Shown piece after piece: positions 1 to 7,017 of a stretch of DNA of 19,175 nt (the stretch's first letter is position 1; each line of letters starts with the position of its first letter). The notes under the pieces are model-generated. The model was not told the DNA's origin, searched no databases, and saw nothing but the letters and a program-made list of their open reading frames with translations. This DNA is from Chloroflexota bacterium. Lineage in GTDB: Bacteria; Chloroflexota; Dehalococcoidia; JACQTR01. The DNA is taken from NCBI GenBank assembly GCA_016210705.1, contig JACQTR010000198.1, positions 1 through 19,175 on the forward strand, given 5' to 3'. The translations under genes and the position numbers were made by a program.

Positions 1-206
1 CCATTAAGTCAATATGCCTCCTTATGTCTCCGGCTGTTTACCCTTAAAGTCAATCCAACCGTTCGATTACGACCTGATAACCCCTAGTTCAAGAAAACTG
101 ATCCCGCCGTGGCAACTAAATTGATCCCATTGAGACTCTTTTGAGTTTTGAAGATAGACTAAGATACGTGAACACAAAGAACGTTTTAAGAAATGGTGAG
201 CCTTTT

Positions 207-1469
207 ATGAGACGAGCCAAAACTATCGTTTTTGCCTTTTTGTTGCTATTCGTCATATCCGGCGTCGAACGCCTTATAAATTCAGATAAGTCCACAGAGG
301 CCGTCGTTTATCCTCTCCCTCAATCAATATCAAATTTGCCGCCGACGCCTACCCCGGCAGCCACTCCTTCCGGCTCCATCGACGCTTTACCTACTCCAGA
401 CTCACCTCTCACCATAAGCCCCCAAATTACTCCAACTCCAATGTCGACTGCTATCACCACCACTATCACAGCCATTAGCACACCTGAGCCCTTGCCCATT
501 GCTGTCCCTGAGCCAAACCTTGATCAACAACCGCCATCTATCTTAACCGAACCTTTGGTGCTAGCCAACTACTACCCCTGGTTCGATGATAACACCTGGG
601 CCTCGGGCATAACATCGGACCTTCCTACCGAGCCCTATAACTCGGACGATCCCAAGGTTATTGCACGCCACCTAGCCCAGGCTAGCCAGGCTGGCATAAA
701 CGGTTTCATTAGCGCCTGGCTAATCCCTGGCGATCGCACCGATCGCAATTTCGCTCAACTGCTCACCATATCCCAAGGAACCAATTTCCAATCGGCCCCA
801 TCGTTCCAGACCAATTCTTTGCCCAACCAAACCCAAGAAAGCATTGCCCAAACCCTGGCCCACATAGTGAACAGTTATGGTCAGCATCCCAACTACCTGC
901 ACCACCAGGGGAAGCCAGTAATATTTTTTACCAATATGCCTCGGGTACCGGTACTGCCTAATCAGACGCCGCAACAAGCCTGGCAGGCCATCCGCGAGAA
1001 AGTTGATCCTCAACGCTCCCAAATTTGGATCGCTGAAGGGCTTGACACCTCTTATCTTGCCGTTTTCGACGGCCTTTATGTTATCAAAATAGCTCATCGC
1101 GATTACCCCGATGACTACCTAAAACTACCGCGCTGGGGCAGTCAGGTGCGCAACTATGCAGCGAGCTTAAACACCCCAAAGCTATGGGTAGCCACTATCA
1201 TGCCGGGTTGGGATGACCTACATACCGCGGATGGCCCCAATGATCTCAGAATTCCCTCGGCACCCTCGGCAAGAAATCGCGAGAATGGCCAATATTATGT
1301 CAAGACCTTCACCGCAGCCCTAGAAAGCACTCCCGATTGGCTCCTCATCAGTAGCTTCAACGAGTGGGTAGAGGGCACTCAAATTGAGCCCAGCGTCACC
1401 TACGAAAACCAATACCTACAACTGACCGCGGAGTTCGCCAGCAAATTTCGAGAGGCCTCCCCACGATAA
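207..1469 (+). CDS. Secreted or membrane-anchored GH99-like glycoside hydrolase
   Basis: About 420 aa. A short basic N-terminus and one hydrophobic segment (about residues 6-20) form a signal anchor. A Thr/Pro-rich linker (about 40-110) leads to a catalytic-type domain starting near LANYYPWFD (about 119). Near the end lies FNEWVEGT (about 384-391) followed by QIEPS, a hallmark of GH99/GH71-like and WbsX-like proteins. Members of this group act on alpha-mannosides or related glycans outside the membrane; the substrate here is unknown. The reading frame opens at a TTG at 141, but the ATG at 207 is preferred: GGTGAG (195-200) lies 6 nt upstream and translation from there begins directly with the signal anchor. 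It stands alone, convergent with the next gene. The family call is good; catalytic activity is inferred. Confidence 0.8.
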   Translation: MRRAKTIVFAFLLLFVISGVERLINSDKSTEAVVYPLPQSISNLPPTPTPAATPSGSIDALPTPDSPLTISPQITPTPMSTAITTTITAISTPEPLPIAVPEPNLDQQPPSILTEPLVLANYYPWFDDNTWASGITSDLPTEPYNSDDPKVIARHLAQASQAGINGFISAWLIPGDRTDRNFAQLLTISQGTNFQSAPSFQTNSLPNQTQESIAQTLAHIVNSYGQHPNYLHHQGKPVIFFTNMPRVPVLPNQTPQQAWQAIREKVDPQRSQIWIAEGLDTSYLAVFDGLYVIKIAHRDYPDDYLKLPRWGSQVRNYAASLNTPKLWVATIMPGWDDLHTADGPNDLRIPSAPSARNRENGQYYVKTFTAALESTPDWLLISSFNEWVEGTQIEPSVTYENQYLQLTAEFASKFREASPR

Positions 1470-1522
1470 AACGCAGTTTACCCACTGGCAACAAATTGGT
1501 TTTGTCCAAAAGACATGCCCTA

Positions 1523-1741
1523 CTAAACGTCCTCATCTAAGTAAAGCTGGCAGGCTTGCTCCCGCCCCAAAGCCCGAGCCAGTTGTGTGGCAAACTGGAA
1601 AATGGCCTTCTCGTTCAAGGGGGAGACATAGTTTCGAGCTTTAAGGTTACGGCAAACGAATTCCTCTATATCTTTGGCCTCATCTGGTAGCAGCCTCACC
1701 GCTACATATTGAGATGACCCTCTGGTGCTTCCTTGACTCAT
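1523..1741 (-). CDS. Small hypothetical protein, 72 aa
   Basis: Not recognised. The 72-aa product is soluble, with no signal peptide or membrane segment. It has an N-terminal stretch that could be a strand (QYVAVRLLPDEA) followed by mainly helical, charged sequence and an acidic end (YLDEDV). It is judged real because a strong Shine-Dalgarno site (GGAGGGAAGAG) lies just upstream of the ATG at 1741 and the composition is that of a normal protein. It is divergent from the ferredoxin gene and convergent with the GH99-like gene. The layout, one short strand plus helices, could suit a small DNA-binding or antitoxin-like protein, but no motif proves this and no partner toxin is next to it. Confidence 0.6.
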   Translation of the reverse strand: MSQGSTRGSSQYVAVRLLPDEAKDIEEFVCRNLKARNYVSPLNEKAIFQFATQLARALGREQACQLYLDEDV

Positions 1742-1839
1742 TTTCTCTTCCCTCCCGCGGTCATAGGCTCATCCGCTACTCTAATCTCAGGCAATGATAC
1801 CACATGTCCCTCTTTTAGCGCTATCTTTGAAGTAGAATG

Positions 1840-1848
1840 TGCTACAAT
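1840..1848 (+). promoter_or_regulatory. Possible extended -10 promoter of the ferredoxin gene
   Basis: TGCTACAAT matches an extended -10 element (TG-N-TANNAT). It lies about 44 nt before the GTG start. No good -35 is seen at the usual distance, which extended -10 promoters can tolerate. Confidence 0.4.
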
Positions 1849-1891
1849 TGGCTTTGTTCTGTGGTTTGCCCCAAGCAAAAGGGAGGTAACT

Positions 1892-2938
1892 GTGGTGACT
1901 TATACTGTCTACCAGCAATTGGCAGCGCGATTGGGACACGGCCACTCGGCATACTTGCCGCAAATCATGGAGTGCGCCGTCTCACCACGCCAGGGGCGGA
2001 TCGTAGTGGAGCTACCGGTAGCACCAGCGCCAGCCGTCACTGCCGAGGAACTAGCGGTGAAACTAGATCTGAAAAGCGAAGAGGTACGAAACGACCTAGA
2101 GGATCTTTTCCGCAAGGGTTTGGCCTTCCCCCGCAACTTTCAGGACCGTCGAGAGTGGAGGGGCCCTCGCAGCCTAAATCAGATTCACGATTCAATGCTC
2201 TGCGGGTTCAGAGCTTTTTCTGAACAGTCAAGGCTCATCGAGCTGTGGCGCGCCTATGACGAAAAGGAAAGATACGCCATTTTGGCCAAGGACAGGGCCG
2301 AGCGCCCCGAGCCTGTTTGGAGGGTCGTTCCAGCATGGCGCTCGGTGATGGACAACCCTCATCTTCAACCTTGGGAGGATTGGCGGGAAATCTTGAGGGG
2401 CTTTCATCTTATCTCCGCGATACCATGCCCTTGTCGAATTAAGGTTCAAGCCTGTCAACGACCGGTAGAGGTCTGTTTGGACTTCGATCGGGCTGCCGAG
2501 TACGATATCGCCAGCGTCCATGGCCGCAAAGTGAGCTACGAGGAAGCGGTTCAGATCATGGATGACGCCGCCAAGGCAGGCCTGGTGGGGCAGGCCCGCA
2601 ATGTAAGGATGACCACTAGCCAATGTAACTGTTGTGCCGATTGCTGTGTGGAGTTTGTCCCCCTCAACCGATACGGCGTCCCTTTGAGCCAAGTCTGGGC
2701 CAAGAGCCGTTTCGAAGCTAGAATAGAAAAGGATTTGTGCACCGGCTGCCAAAATTGCATCGACCAATGCAACTTCAATGCTATCAGCATAGTTCCAGTG
2801 CCTGGCTCCAAAAGATTAAAGGCTCAGATAAATGCAGAGGATTGCTTCGGGTGTGGTTGCTGCTACATGGTGTGCGAACCCCAGGCTATAGCCATGGAGT
2901 GTTTCCACCCCGAGGCTCACGTTCCCGAGGTTGTCTAA
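1892..2938 (+). CDS. 4Fe-4S dicluster ferredoxin protein with N-terminal helix-turn-helix-like region
   Basis: 348 aa from GTG 1892. GTG 1895 is equally possible; GGGAGG (1881-1886) precedes both, and the open frame further upstream lacks a ribosome site. Residues about 45-80 resemble a winged helix (AEELAVKLDLKSEEVRNDLE). A cysteine-rich middle follows, with CPCR (179-182), C188 and C195, then CNCCADCC (245-252). The C-terminus is a classic two-cluster ferredoxin: C283/C286/C289/C293 and C318/C321/C324/C328 (CxxCxxCxxxC twice). It probably transfers electrons in the cytoplasm; no signal peptide or membrane segment is seen. The additional cysteines could hold another cluster or metal. The redox partner is unknown and no oxidoreductase adjoins it. 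It might also be a redox-sensing regulator, which would use both halves; that is inference. Confidence 0.8.
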   Translation: MVTYTVYQQLAARLGHGHSAYLPQIMECAVSPRQGRIVVELPVAPAPAVTAEELAVKLDLKSEEVRNDLEDLFRKGLAFPRNFQDRREWRGPRSLNQIHDSMLCGFRAFSEQSRLIELWRAYDEKERYAILAKDRAERPEPVWRVVPAWRSVMDNPHLQPWEDWREILRGFHLISAIPCPCRIKVQACQRPVEVCLDFDRAAEYDIASVHGRKVSYEEAVQIMDDAAKAGLVGQARNVRMTTSQCNCCADCCVEFVPLNRYGVPLSQVWAKSRFEARIEKDLCTGCQNCIDQCNFNAISIVPVPGSKRLKAQINAEDCFGCGCCYMVCEPQAIAMECFHPEAHVPEVV

Positions 2939-2953
2939 TACGTTAGGCTCTCG

Positions 2954-3547
2954 CTAGGGTAAGTAGCTTGCCTTTTTGCGGACATCATCAGGCAAATGCC
3001 GGGTGGTTAGAAAATGGGTAGCCCCCACCAAGCAAGGCAAAGCAATACTATAGGCGACAAGGATGGAGGAAGCTCCTGTCCACCAGGCTACCAGAGACAA
3101 GGGGGCAAACAAAATTGCGCTGGCGAGAATAATATTGCGAGTTAGAAGGAAAGGCACCGCCGCCAAAGCTACAAGAAGCAGCACCGCTTGAGGTATCAAG
3201 GCTAGTAATACGCCAAGGGTGGTAGCTGCGCCCCTACCCCCTCTGAAACCAAGAAAAGCCGGCCAGTTATGTCCCATAACCGCCGCCAGCCCCGAAAGCA
3301 GTACCCCAGGCAGTGGGAGCATAGCCACCTGTGCAATTAAAATGCTCACCGTCCCTTTGCCTGTGTCCCCTAACAAGACGGCGATTCCTGCCTTGTGCCC
3401 TACCTCTCTATAGACGTTGGCGGCCCCCATGTTCCTGTCCCCTACCTCTCTGATGTCTATCCCTTTCAACAGGCGGCCAGCAATATATGCCCAGGGCAGT
3501 GAACCCAGCAAATAACCAAGCATTGCGACCAGGAGCGTTTTCTCCAT
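2954..3547 (-). CDS. plsY: Glycerol-3-phosphate acyltransferase PlsY
   Basis: 197 aa, the usual PlsY length, with several membrane helices. PlsY transfers an acyl group from acyl-phosphate to glycerol-3-phosphate, making lysophosphatidate for membrane lipids. The three family loops are present: YLLGSLPWAYI near the N-terminus, GDRNMGAANVYR (a variant of GSGNxGATN), and GHNWPAFLGFRGGRGAATTLG around residues 90-110. The GSGNPG-type loop reads GDRNMG, so this is a divergent member. The start at 3547 has GGGAG directly abutting the ATG, which is poor spacing; the next Met (residue 9) has no ribosome site either, so the longer form is kept. It is separated from the upstream cytochrome gene by a terminator and is probably transcribed alone. 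Confidence 0.88.
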   Translation of the reverse strand: MEKTLLVAMLGYLLGSLPWAYIAGRLLKGIDIREVGDRNMGAANVYREVGHKAGIAVLLGDTGKGTVSILIAQVAMLPLPGVLLSGLAAVMGHNWPAFLGFRGGRGAATTLGVLLALIPQAVLLLVALAAVPFLLTRNIILASAILFAPLSLVAWWTGASSILVAYSIALPCLVGATHFLTTRHLPDDVRKKASYLP

Positions 3548-3584
3548 CTCCCATACTACAACGCCATATTACCATGATTATCCT

Positions 3585-3632
3585 AAAAAATATATGGTGC
3601 CCTCCTCCTACCCGAAGGAGAGCACCATATAT
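3585..3632 (-). terminator. Rho-independent terminator of the dihaem cytochrome gene
   Basis: Arms at 3590-3606 and 3616-3632 (17 bp, loop 9 nt) are followed on the minus strand by six T (3585-3590). The single non-Watson-Crick position is a U-G wobble in minus-strand RNA but a C-A mismatch in plus-strand RNA, which supports the minus orientation. It sits about 45 nt after the cytochrome stop and before plsY. Confidence 0.85.
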
Positions 3633-3676
3633 CTGTCCTAGTTTAGAAGCGGATCTCTCCGCTGAGTGTGAGTACG

Positions 3677-4633
3677 TTAACTGGTTTGGTTTTTGCCCTT
3701 TCGGCCGCCAAACCTATTGATAGTCCAGCCTGCAGCTAACATCCCCATGCCAACTATCGCCACCGAGGCCACAGGCACTATCGGGCCACCGGTAGCCGGT
3801 AGTTTAGTAACGGGTTGTGGCGTGGGAGTAGGCGTAGATTCAGCCGCTGCCTCCTTTTTTGTTGGCAAAGTTTGAGCTGCAGCCAGCAAGTTAATAACGT
3901 CTTGAGTGCTCCACCCGAGCACTATGGCTGAAGGCATACTGGGGGTACCAGGCTGGCCAGCCCTAACCTTATTCAGAAACTCCCATGGATTATCATTGGC
4001 TATTGTCCCCACATATTCAGGCTCCGCCTCAGTACCAAAGTTTATCAATCTCCCATCAGCACCGTGGCAAATGACACAAGTGGAAACACGAAGTTGCTGG
4101 CCTCGTTCTACGTCGGCGGTCTTGGGCTTTTTGGTTGCGTAGTCTATGTACTGTGCCTCATCTATCAGGCCTTCTTTAAGGAAATTAGCCAGATTGGTGA
4201 TGGCCTCAGCATTTAGGACCGAGGAAAAATCGTGTTGGGGGTTAGTGGAACCCTTCAGGATGGCGGTGAGCTCGGCTACCGATTTAGTAGTGCCAGCGTT
4301 GTACACCCCCACAAAACCGGTCTTATGGGACCCAGAGCCATAAGCACCGTCCTTCCCCTTATAGTCCCAGCCATGGCACTCTTTGCAACGCCAAGTCTCG
4401 GCCCCTTTTCGCGTGTTAGTTGTCTGCGTAGCCCATAGGGGATGGTCATTAGTGGGTTCGGTGGCGCCAGGAACCTCCTTCCACCACTTGTCGTAAAGCT
4501 TACCGCCAGCGGCTATGCTAGTCGATGTTGCTTGAGAGTTGGTGCCGAGATCCGGGGCGGCATAGGCCAAGCCTACTACTAACGCCAAGGCCAAAGGTAC
4601 CAGCCAAGCTAAATGTAATGCTTTCCTACTCAT
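3677..4633 (-). CDS. Secreted dihaem c-type cytochrome with LPxTG-type sorting signal
   Basis: 318 aa. A signal peptide (about 1-25, ending AYA) precedes two haem c sites, CKECH (83-87) and CVICH (186-190); Met233 (in PSMPS) is a candidate axial ligand for the second haem. A short Pro/Thr linker follows, then LPATGG (278-283), a hydrophobic helix and a basic tail (NRFGGRKGK). That arrangement is the classic cell-wall sorting signal recognised by sortases. The protein should therefore act outside the membrane as an electron carrier fixed to the wall. AAGGAGGAAG just upstream decides the ATG at 4633. It has its own promoter containing an inverted repeat and a long leader, and a strong terminator. 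The two-haem layout suggests relay between a donor and the oxidase; the donor is unknown. Confidence 0.85.
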   Translation of the reverse strand: MSRKALHLAWLVPLALALVVGLAYAAPDLGTNSQATSTSIAAGGKLYDKWWKEVPGATEPTNDHPLWATQTTNTRKGAETWRCKECHGWDYKGKDGAYGSGSHKTGFVGVYNAGTTKSVAELTAILKGSTNPQHDFSSVLNAEAITNLANFLKEGLIDEAQYIDYATKKPKTADVERGQQLRVSTCVICHGADGRLINFGTEAEPEYVGTIANDNPWEFLNKVRAGQPGTPSMPSAIVLGWSTQDVINLLAAAQTLPTKKEAAAESTPTPTPQPVTKLPATGGPIVPVASVAIVGMGMLAAGWTINRFGGRKGKNQTS

Positions 4634-4708
4634 TAATCTTCCTCCTTATCTAATTGAGTACTTGCCCTCTTGTGAAGGTTCCATGATCCTACATCCTACA
4701 CCCTCCTT

Positions 4709-4737
4709 TTATTACTACGTACTGTAGAAAATAGCAA
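4709..4737 (-). promoter_or_regulatory. Sigma70-type promoter of the dihaem cytochrome gene
   Basis: On the minus strand TTGCTA (4732-4737) and TAATAA (4709-4714) are 17 nt apart. The spacer holds a CTAC..GTAG inverted repeat. The predicted leader to the ATG at 4633 is about 70 nt. Confidence 0.6.
4715..4727. promoter_or_regulatory. Candidate BlaI-type operator inside the cytochrome promoter
   Basis: CTACGTACTGTAG is an inverted repeat (CTAC....GTAG) that fills most of the -10/-35 spacer. It resembles the TACA..TGTA operators of the BlaI/MecI family and the repeat in front of blaI at 6158-6170. Repression by the nearby BlaI protein is inferred. Confidence 0.5.
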
Positions 4738-4751
4738 CATAAAAAATCCTT

Positions 4752-5723
4752 TTAGCATAAGAAAAAAAGACTCGTCGCTAGGGTTCCAGCGGCTGCCGCC
4801 ACCAGCCACCCTCCCCGATTTGTCGAAGATGGGTTAACATTAAGAACGCTGAGCACCCGCTCTTTCAAGCCTAGTGAGCCTTCGGCTGCTACACCGACCT
4901 TAAAAGCTCCTTTTCTCTCGCTTCCCGAAAGATGCCACACCTTCACCAGACTCTCGGCGTAGGGTAAAGGATTCTGCCCCAGGCTCAGGGCCAACTGATC
5001 GCAAGCCATCTCCTCTTCCCGCGCTATTTTTCGACACAATTTGTGAACAAATGGGTTGAAGAAAAGAACGTTACGAAAGGTCAACAGGGCGAATTGAAGC
5101 CAGGCGTCTCGTCTTTTGATATGAGCCAACTCATGGGTCAGCACTGACTCCAATTCCAGGTCGCTGAGGTCGAAAAGGGCGGGATGCATAAGAAGATATG
5201 GTCTTCCCAGACCAATGACACCGCAACCCAAAAGGTTATCACTCACCACTACCTGAGGCCGTACTACCTTCATTTTCTGCACCAAGGGGTCGAGAATGGC
5301 ATCTAACCGGGGGTATTCGCCTGGCATCAAAGACGGGTACTGGCGAGGTAGATAGCTTAGGACAGCTAGACTAATGGCCCCTTTAACAAGGAGAAGGGCG
5401 ATGACGCTCATCACTCCTAAGGCGATAAATAGGGAAACATATTGAGCATAAGGCAAAGAGAACAAAATTTCTTCAACATCCAGCAATTTGTCTATTGCCA
5501 AGACTGGCATCTCCTGGCGATTAGGAACAAACAAATAGTAGATTGGCGGACCTAGAAGGGGCACAATCAGGGGGAGTAATAAAAACTGGCGGCGGCAGGC
5601 AGGGTCGCGTAGTTTTAATAACCTAAGAAGAAGCAGAATAATGCCCAAGGCCACCGCCGTTTGGACGATGTTTTCCACCATATAGATGTTTACCGACCGC
5701 ACTAGTGACCCTGAAGTGAACAT
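4752..5723 (-). CDS. M56-family (BlaR1/MecR1-like) membrane metallopeptidase
   Basis: 323 aa. Hydrophobic helices near residues 17-37, 45-65 and 95-122 precede a zinc-peptidase domain with HELAH (197-201) and a downstream acidic motif EEEMACD (236-242) that would supply the third ligand. A final hydrophobic segment closes the protein. In the BlaR1/MecR1 family this peptidase responds to an outside signal and leads to cleavage of the partner repressor. Here the C-terminal penicillin-binding sensor domain is absent, so beta-lactam sensing is not expected and the signal is unknown. It starts 8 nt after the blaI stop, so the two genes are cotranscribed and probably translationally coupled. A later Met (residue 15) is an alternative start but lacks a ribosome site. 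Confidence 0.83.
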   Translation of the reverse strand: MFTSGSLVRSVNIYMVENIVQTAVALGIILLLLRLLKLRDPACRRQFLLLPLIVPLLGPPIYYLFVPNRQEMPVLAIDKLLDVEEILFSLPYAQYVSLFIALGVMSVIALLLVKGAISLAVLSYLPRQYPSLMPGEYPRLDAILDPLVQKMKVVRPQVVVSDNLLGCGVIGLGRPYLLMHPALFDLSDLELESVLTHELAHIKRRDAWLQFALLTFRNVLFFNPFVHKLCRKIAREEEMACDQLALSLGQNPLPYAESLVKVWHLSGSERKGAFKVGVAAEGSLGLKERVLSVLNVNPSSTNRGGWLVAAAAGTLATSLFFLC

Positions 5724-5731
5724 AGCCCTAT

Positions 5732-6151
5732 CTAAGAGGTCTCCTTTCTCTCTTTGATAATGCGCTCCACCTGGGCTAAGATCGCTTCGTCCTCGCCCTC
5801 TAAGCGGCGCAGGAAGTGAACCAAAGCAGGTTCAGCGAACTCTCGGAAGAGGCCATTGATAATACCGGAAACCATAGATTGAACCCATTCCCCACGGCCC
5901 ACAGTTGCCGAATAACTATAAAGGCCCCCCTGCTTGCTGCGGCGCAGCAGGCCCTTTCTCACCAAACGCCCCATAATGGTCATCACCGTGGTATAGGCCG
6001 GCTGGCTGCCCAATAAGCGTGCCTGCACCTCACCCACAGTAGCCGTCCCTTGACTCCAGACGATCTCCATAATCTCGGCCTCTCTAGGTCCCAAGACCTT
6101 AGCCAAGCCAGAGCGATGAGGTAAAAACTTGGCGGGTTGATCTTCCTTCAT
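5732..6151 (-). CDS. blaI: BlaI/MecI/CopY-family transcriptional repressor
   Basis: 139 aa. The N-terminal winged helix carries LGPREAEIMEIVW (about 20-32), VGEVQARL and the recognition region PAYTTVMTIMGRLVRKGLL, all typical of the family. The C-terminal helices would mediate dimerisation and contain the region where partner peptidases cut these repressors. The gene heads a two-gene operon with the M56 peptidase, the standard repressor/sensor pairing. Its promoter carries a perfect inverted repeat only 7 nt from the ATG, pointing to autorepression. No clear Shine-Dalgarno site precedes the ATG, and the 5' leader is predicted to be very short. Related repeats near two cytochrome promoters suggest that those genes are its targets. 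Confidence 0.88.
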   Translation of the reverse strand: MKEDQPAKFLPHRSGLAKVLGPREAEIMEIVWSQGTATVGEVQARLLGSQPAYTTVMTIMGRLVRKGLLRRSKQGGLYSYSATVGRGEWVQSMVSGIINGLFREFAEPALVHFLRRLEGEDEAILAQVERIIKERKETS

Positions 6152-6157
6152 TGTTTT

Positions 6158-6170
6158 CTACACTTTGTAG
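6158..6170. promoter_or_regulatory. Operator in front of blaI
   Basis: CTACACTTTGTAG is a perfect 5+5 inverted repeat with a 3-nt centre, lying just downstream of the -10 and covering the predicted transcription start. It fits the TACA..TGTA pattern of BlaI/MecI operators, although the 3-nt centre is unusual. Confidence 0.65.
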
Positions 6171-6171
6171 C

Positions 6172-6201
6172 AGTATATATACCTAATTTGTTCTATGTCA
6201 A
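6172..6201 (-). promoter_or_regulatory. Strong sigma70-type promoter of the blaI operon
   Basis: On the minus strand a consensus TTGACA (6196-6201) is followed by overlapping -10 candidates TATATA (6174-6179, spacing 16) and TATACT (6172-6177, spacing 18). The start would fall inside the operator. Confidence 0.72.
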
Positions 6202-6234
6202 TAGGCCTATACTCATTTAGTAATCCACACACTT

Positions 6235-6279
6235 AACATAAGGGTGCCCTCCTTTTTAGGAGGGCACCCTTATGTTTTT
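6235..6279. terminator. Strong hairpin terminator between the small cytochrome gene and blaI
   Basis: An 18-bp perfect stem (6235-6252 with 6259-6276) has a 6-nt loop. It lies about 60 nt past the stop of the minus-strand cytochrome gene. The T-run (6275-6279) is on the plus strand; on the minus strand only TT follows. It would still insulate blaI from the oxidase and cytochrome genes. Its core GGTGCCCTCCT is shared with the terminator at 3585-3632. Confidence 0.7.
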
Positions 6280-6339
6280 AGACCTAAAATGGGTATATAC
6301 CGTTGGGCGTGAGTAGTGTCAACTAAATTTGTGGTTACC

Positions 6340-6768
6340 TTACCGGCCTCCAAACCTCCTGACAGCCCAGCCAGTAGCCAATGTCCCCAGACCGGATAAC
6401 GCCACTAAGGCCACCGGCACTATGGGACCACCCGTAGTAGGCAATTGAGTAGGTTGTTGCGTAGTCGTAGGGGTAGGCGTAACAGCCGGGGCAGTAGATG
6501 GAGCAGGAGTTGGAGTTGGAGCAGGGGCAGATACCTGACGAAACGCACCAGCAGGATCAGTGGAATGGGTTGGGATGGCCGCAAAGGCCTGACCTATGGC
6601 AGTCAGAGTTCCGCCGCCGGCCGGATTAACATGGCAGGTGGAACAGGGCTGCCCGGTGGCGGTTGCGTAACTAGGCAAAGCAGCGCTGGAGCGCAACTTG
6701 AACAGCCCCACCAGCACCAACATTGCGCCTACTACCACTATGACCATCATTACTCGCTTAGCTTTCAT
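6340..6768 (-). CDS. Small monohaem c-type cytochrome with LPxTG-type sorting signal
   Basis: 142 aa. A basic start and hydrophobic segment (about 7-24) give export. One haem c site, CSTCH (42-46), lies in the context SYATATGQPCSTCHVNPAGG. A Pro/Thr linker (about 80-108) leads to LPTTGG (109-114), a hydrophobic helix and a basic end (RRFGGR), a sortase-type wall signal. The C-terminal module is nearly the same as that of the dihaem cytochrome. It is probably a wall-tethered single-electron carrier close to the oxidase. AAAGGAG upstream sets the ATG at 6768. It has its own promoter of the same kind as blaI and lies downstream of the oxidase operon. The haem fold is too small to assign to a known cytochrome class. 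Confidence 0.82.
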   Translation of the reverse strand: MKAKRVMMVIVVVGAMLVLVGLFKLRSSAALPSYATATGQPCSTCHVNPAGGGTLTAIGQAFAAIPTHSTDPAGAFRQVSAPAPTPTPAPSTAPAVTPTPTTTQQPTQLPTTGGPIVPVALVALSGLGTLATGWAVRRFGGR

Positions 6769-6827
6769 CAGTTTACTCCTTTCTATTTTAGTAATTCACG
6801 CCCATACCCTCGGAACCTTCGTCGCTT

Positions 6828-6839
6828 CCACACTCGTAG
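6828..6839. promoter_or_regulatory. Degenerate operator-like site near the small cytochrome promoter
   Basis: On the minus strand CTACGAGTGTGG sits at the same place relative to the -10 as the blaI operator and resembles it, but one arm is imperfect and the centre is 1 nt shorter. Confidence 0.35.
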
Positions 6840-6840
6840 C

Positions 6841-6868
6841 AGTATAACCCTAATTGGGCCTATGTCAA
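6841..6868 (-). promoter_or_regulatory. Sigma70-type promoter of the small cytochrome gene
   Basis: TTGACA (6863-6868) and TATACT (6841-6846) are 16 nt apart on the minus strand. Shared blocks with the blaI promoter are TTGACATAG, AATTAGG and ATACTGCTAC. The leader is about 65 nt. The octamer ATACATTG occurs twice in tandem just upstream of the -35. Confidence 0.68.
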
Positions 6869-7017
6869 TGTATCAATGTATCTATTGGAAGGCCAGGATG
6901 CAACACTTTGGCTGCCCTCGATTCCAGCAGCTAGGCCTTAGCTTGGCGTTACTTTCAAAGCCGGAAAGGCGGAAGATTTTATCTAGCGAGACATATAATA
7001 AATCCCACCAACCTTGC

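Noticed and set aside
1..24. Possible start of a divergent minus-strand gene (ATG at 4-2, AAGGAGG at 17-23)
   Set aside because: The 12-nt spacing is long and only one codon is visible in the window, so no gene can be supported. The rest of 1-206 shows nothing clear.
2228..2767. 179-aa minus-strand frame
   Set aside because: It is entirely antisense to the ferredoxin gene, whose cysteine motifs show the true frame.
5723..5732. Standard beta-lactam resistance operon
   Set aside because: No beta-lactamase or PBP2a gene is near and the M56 protein lacks the sensor domain; the repeats point to cytochrome genes instead.
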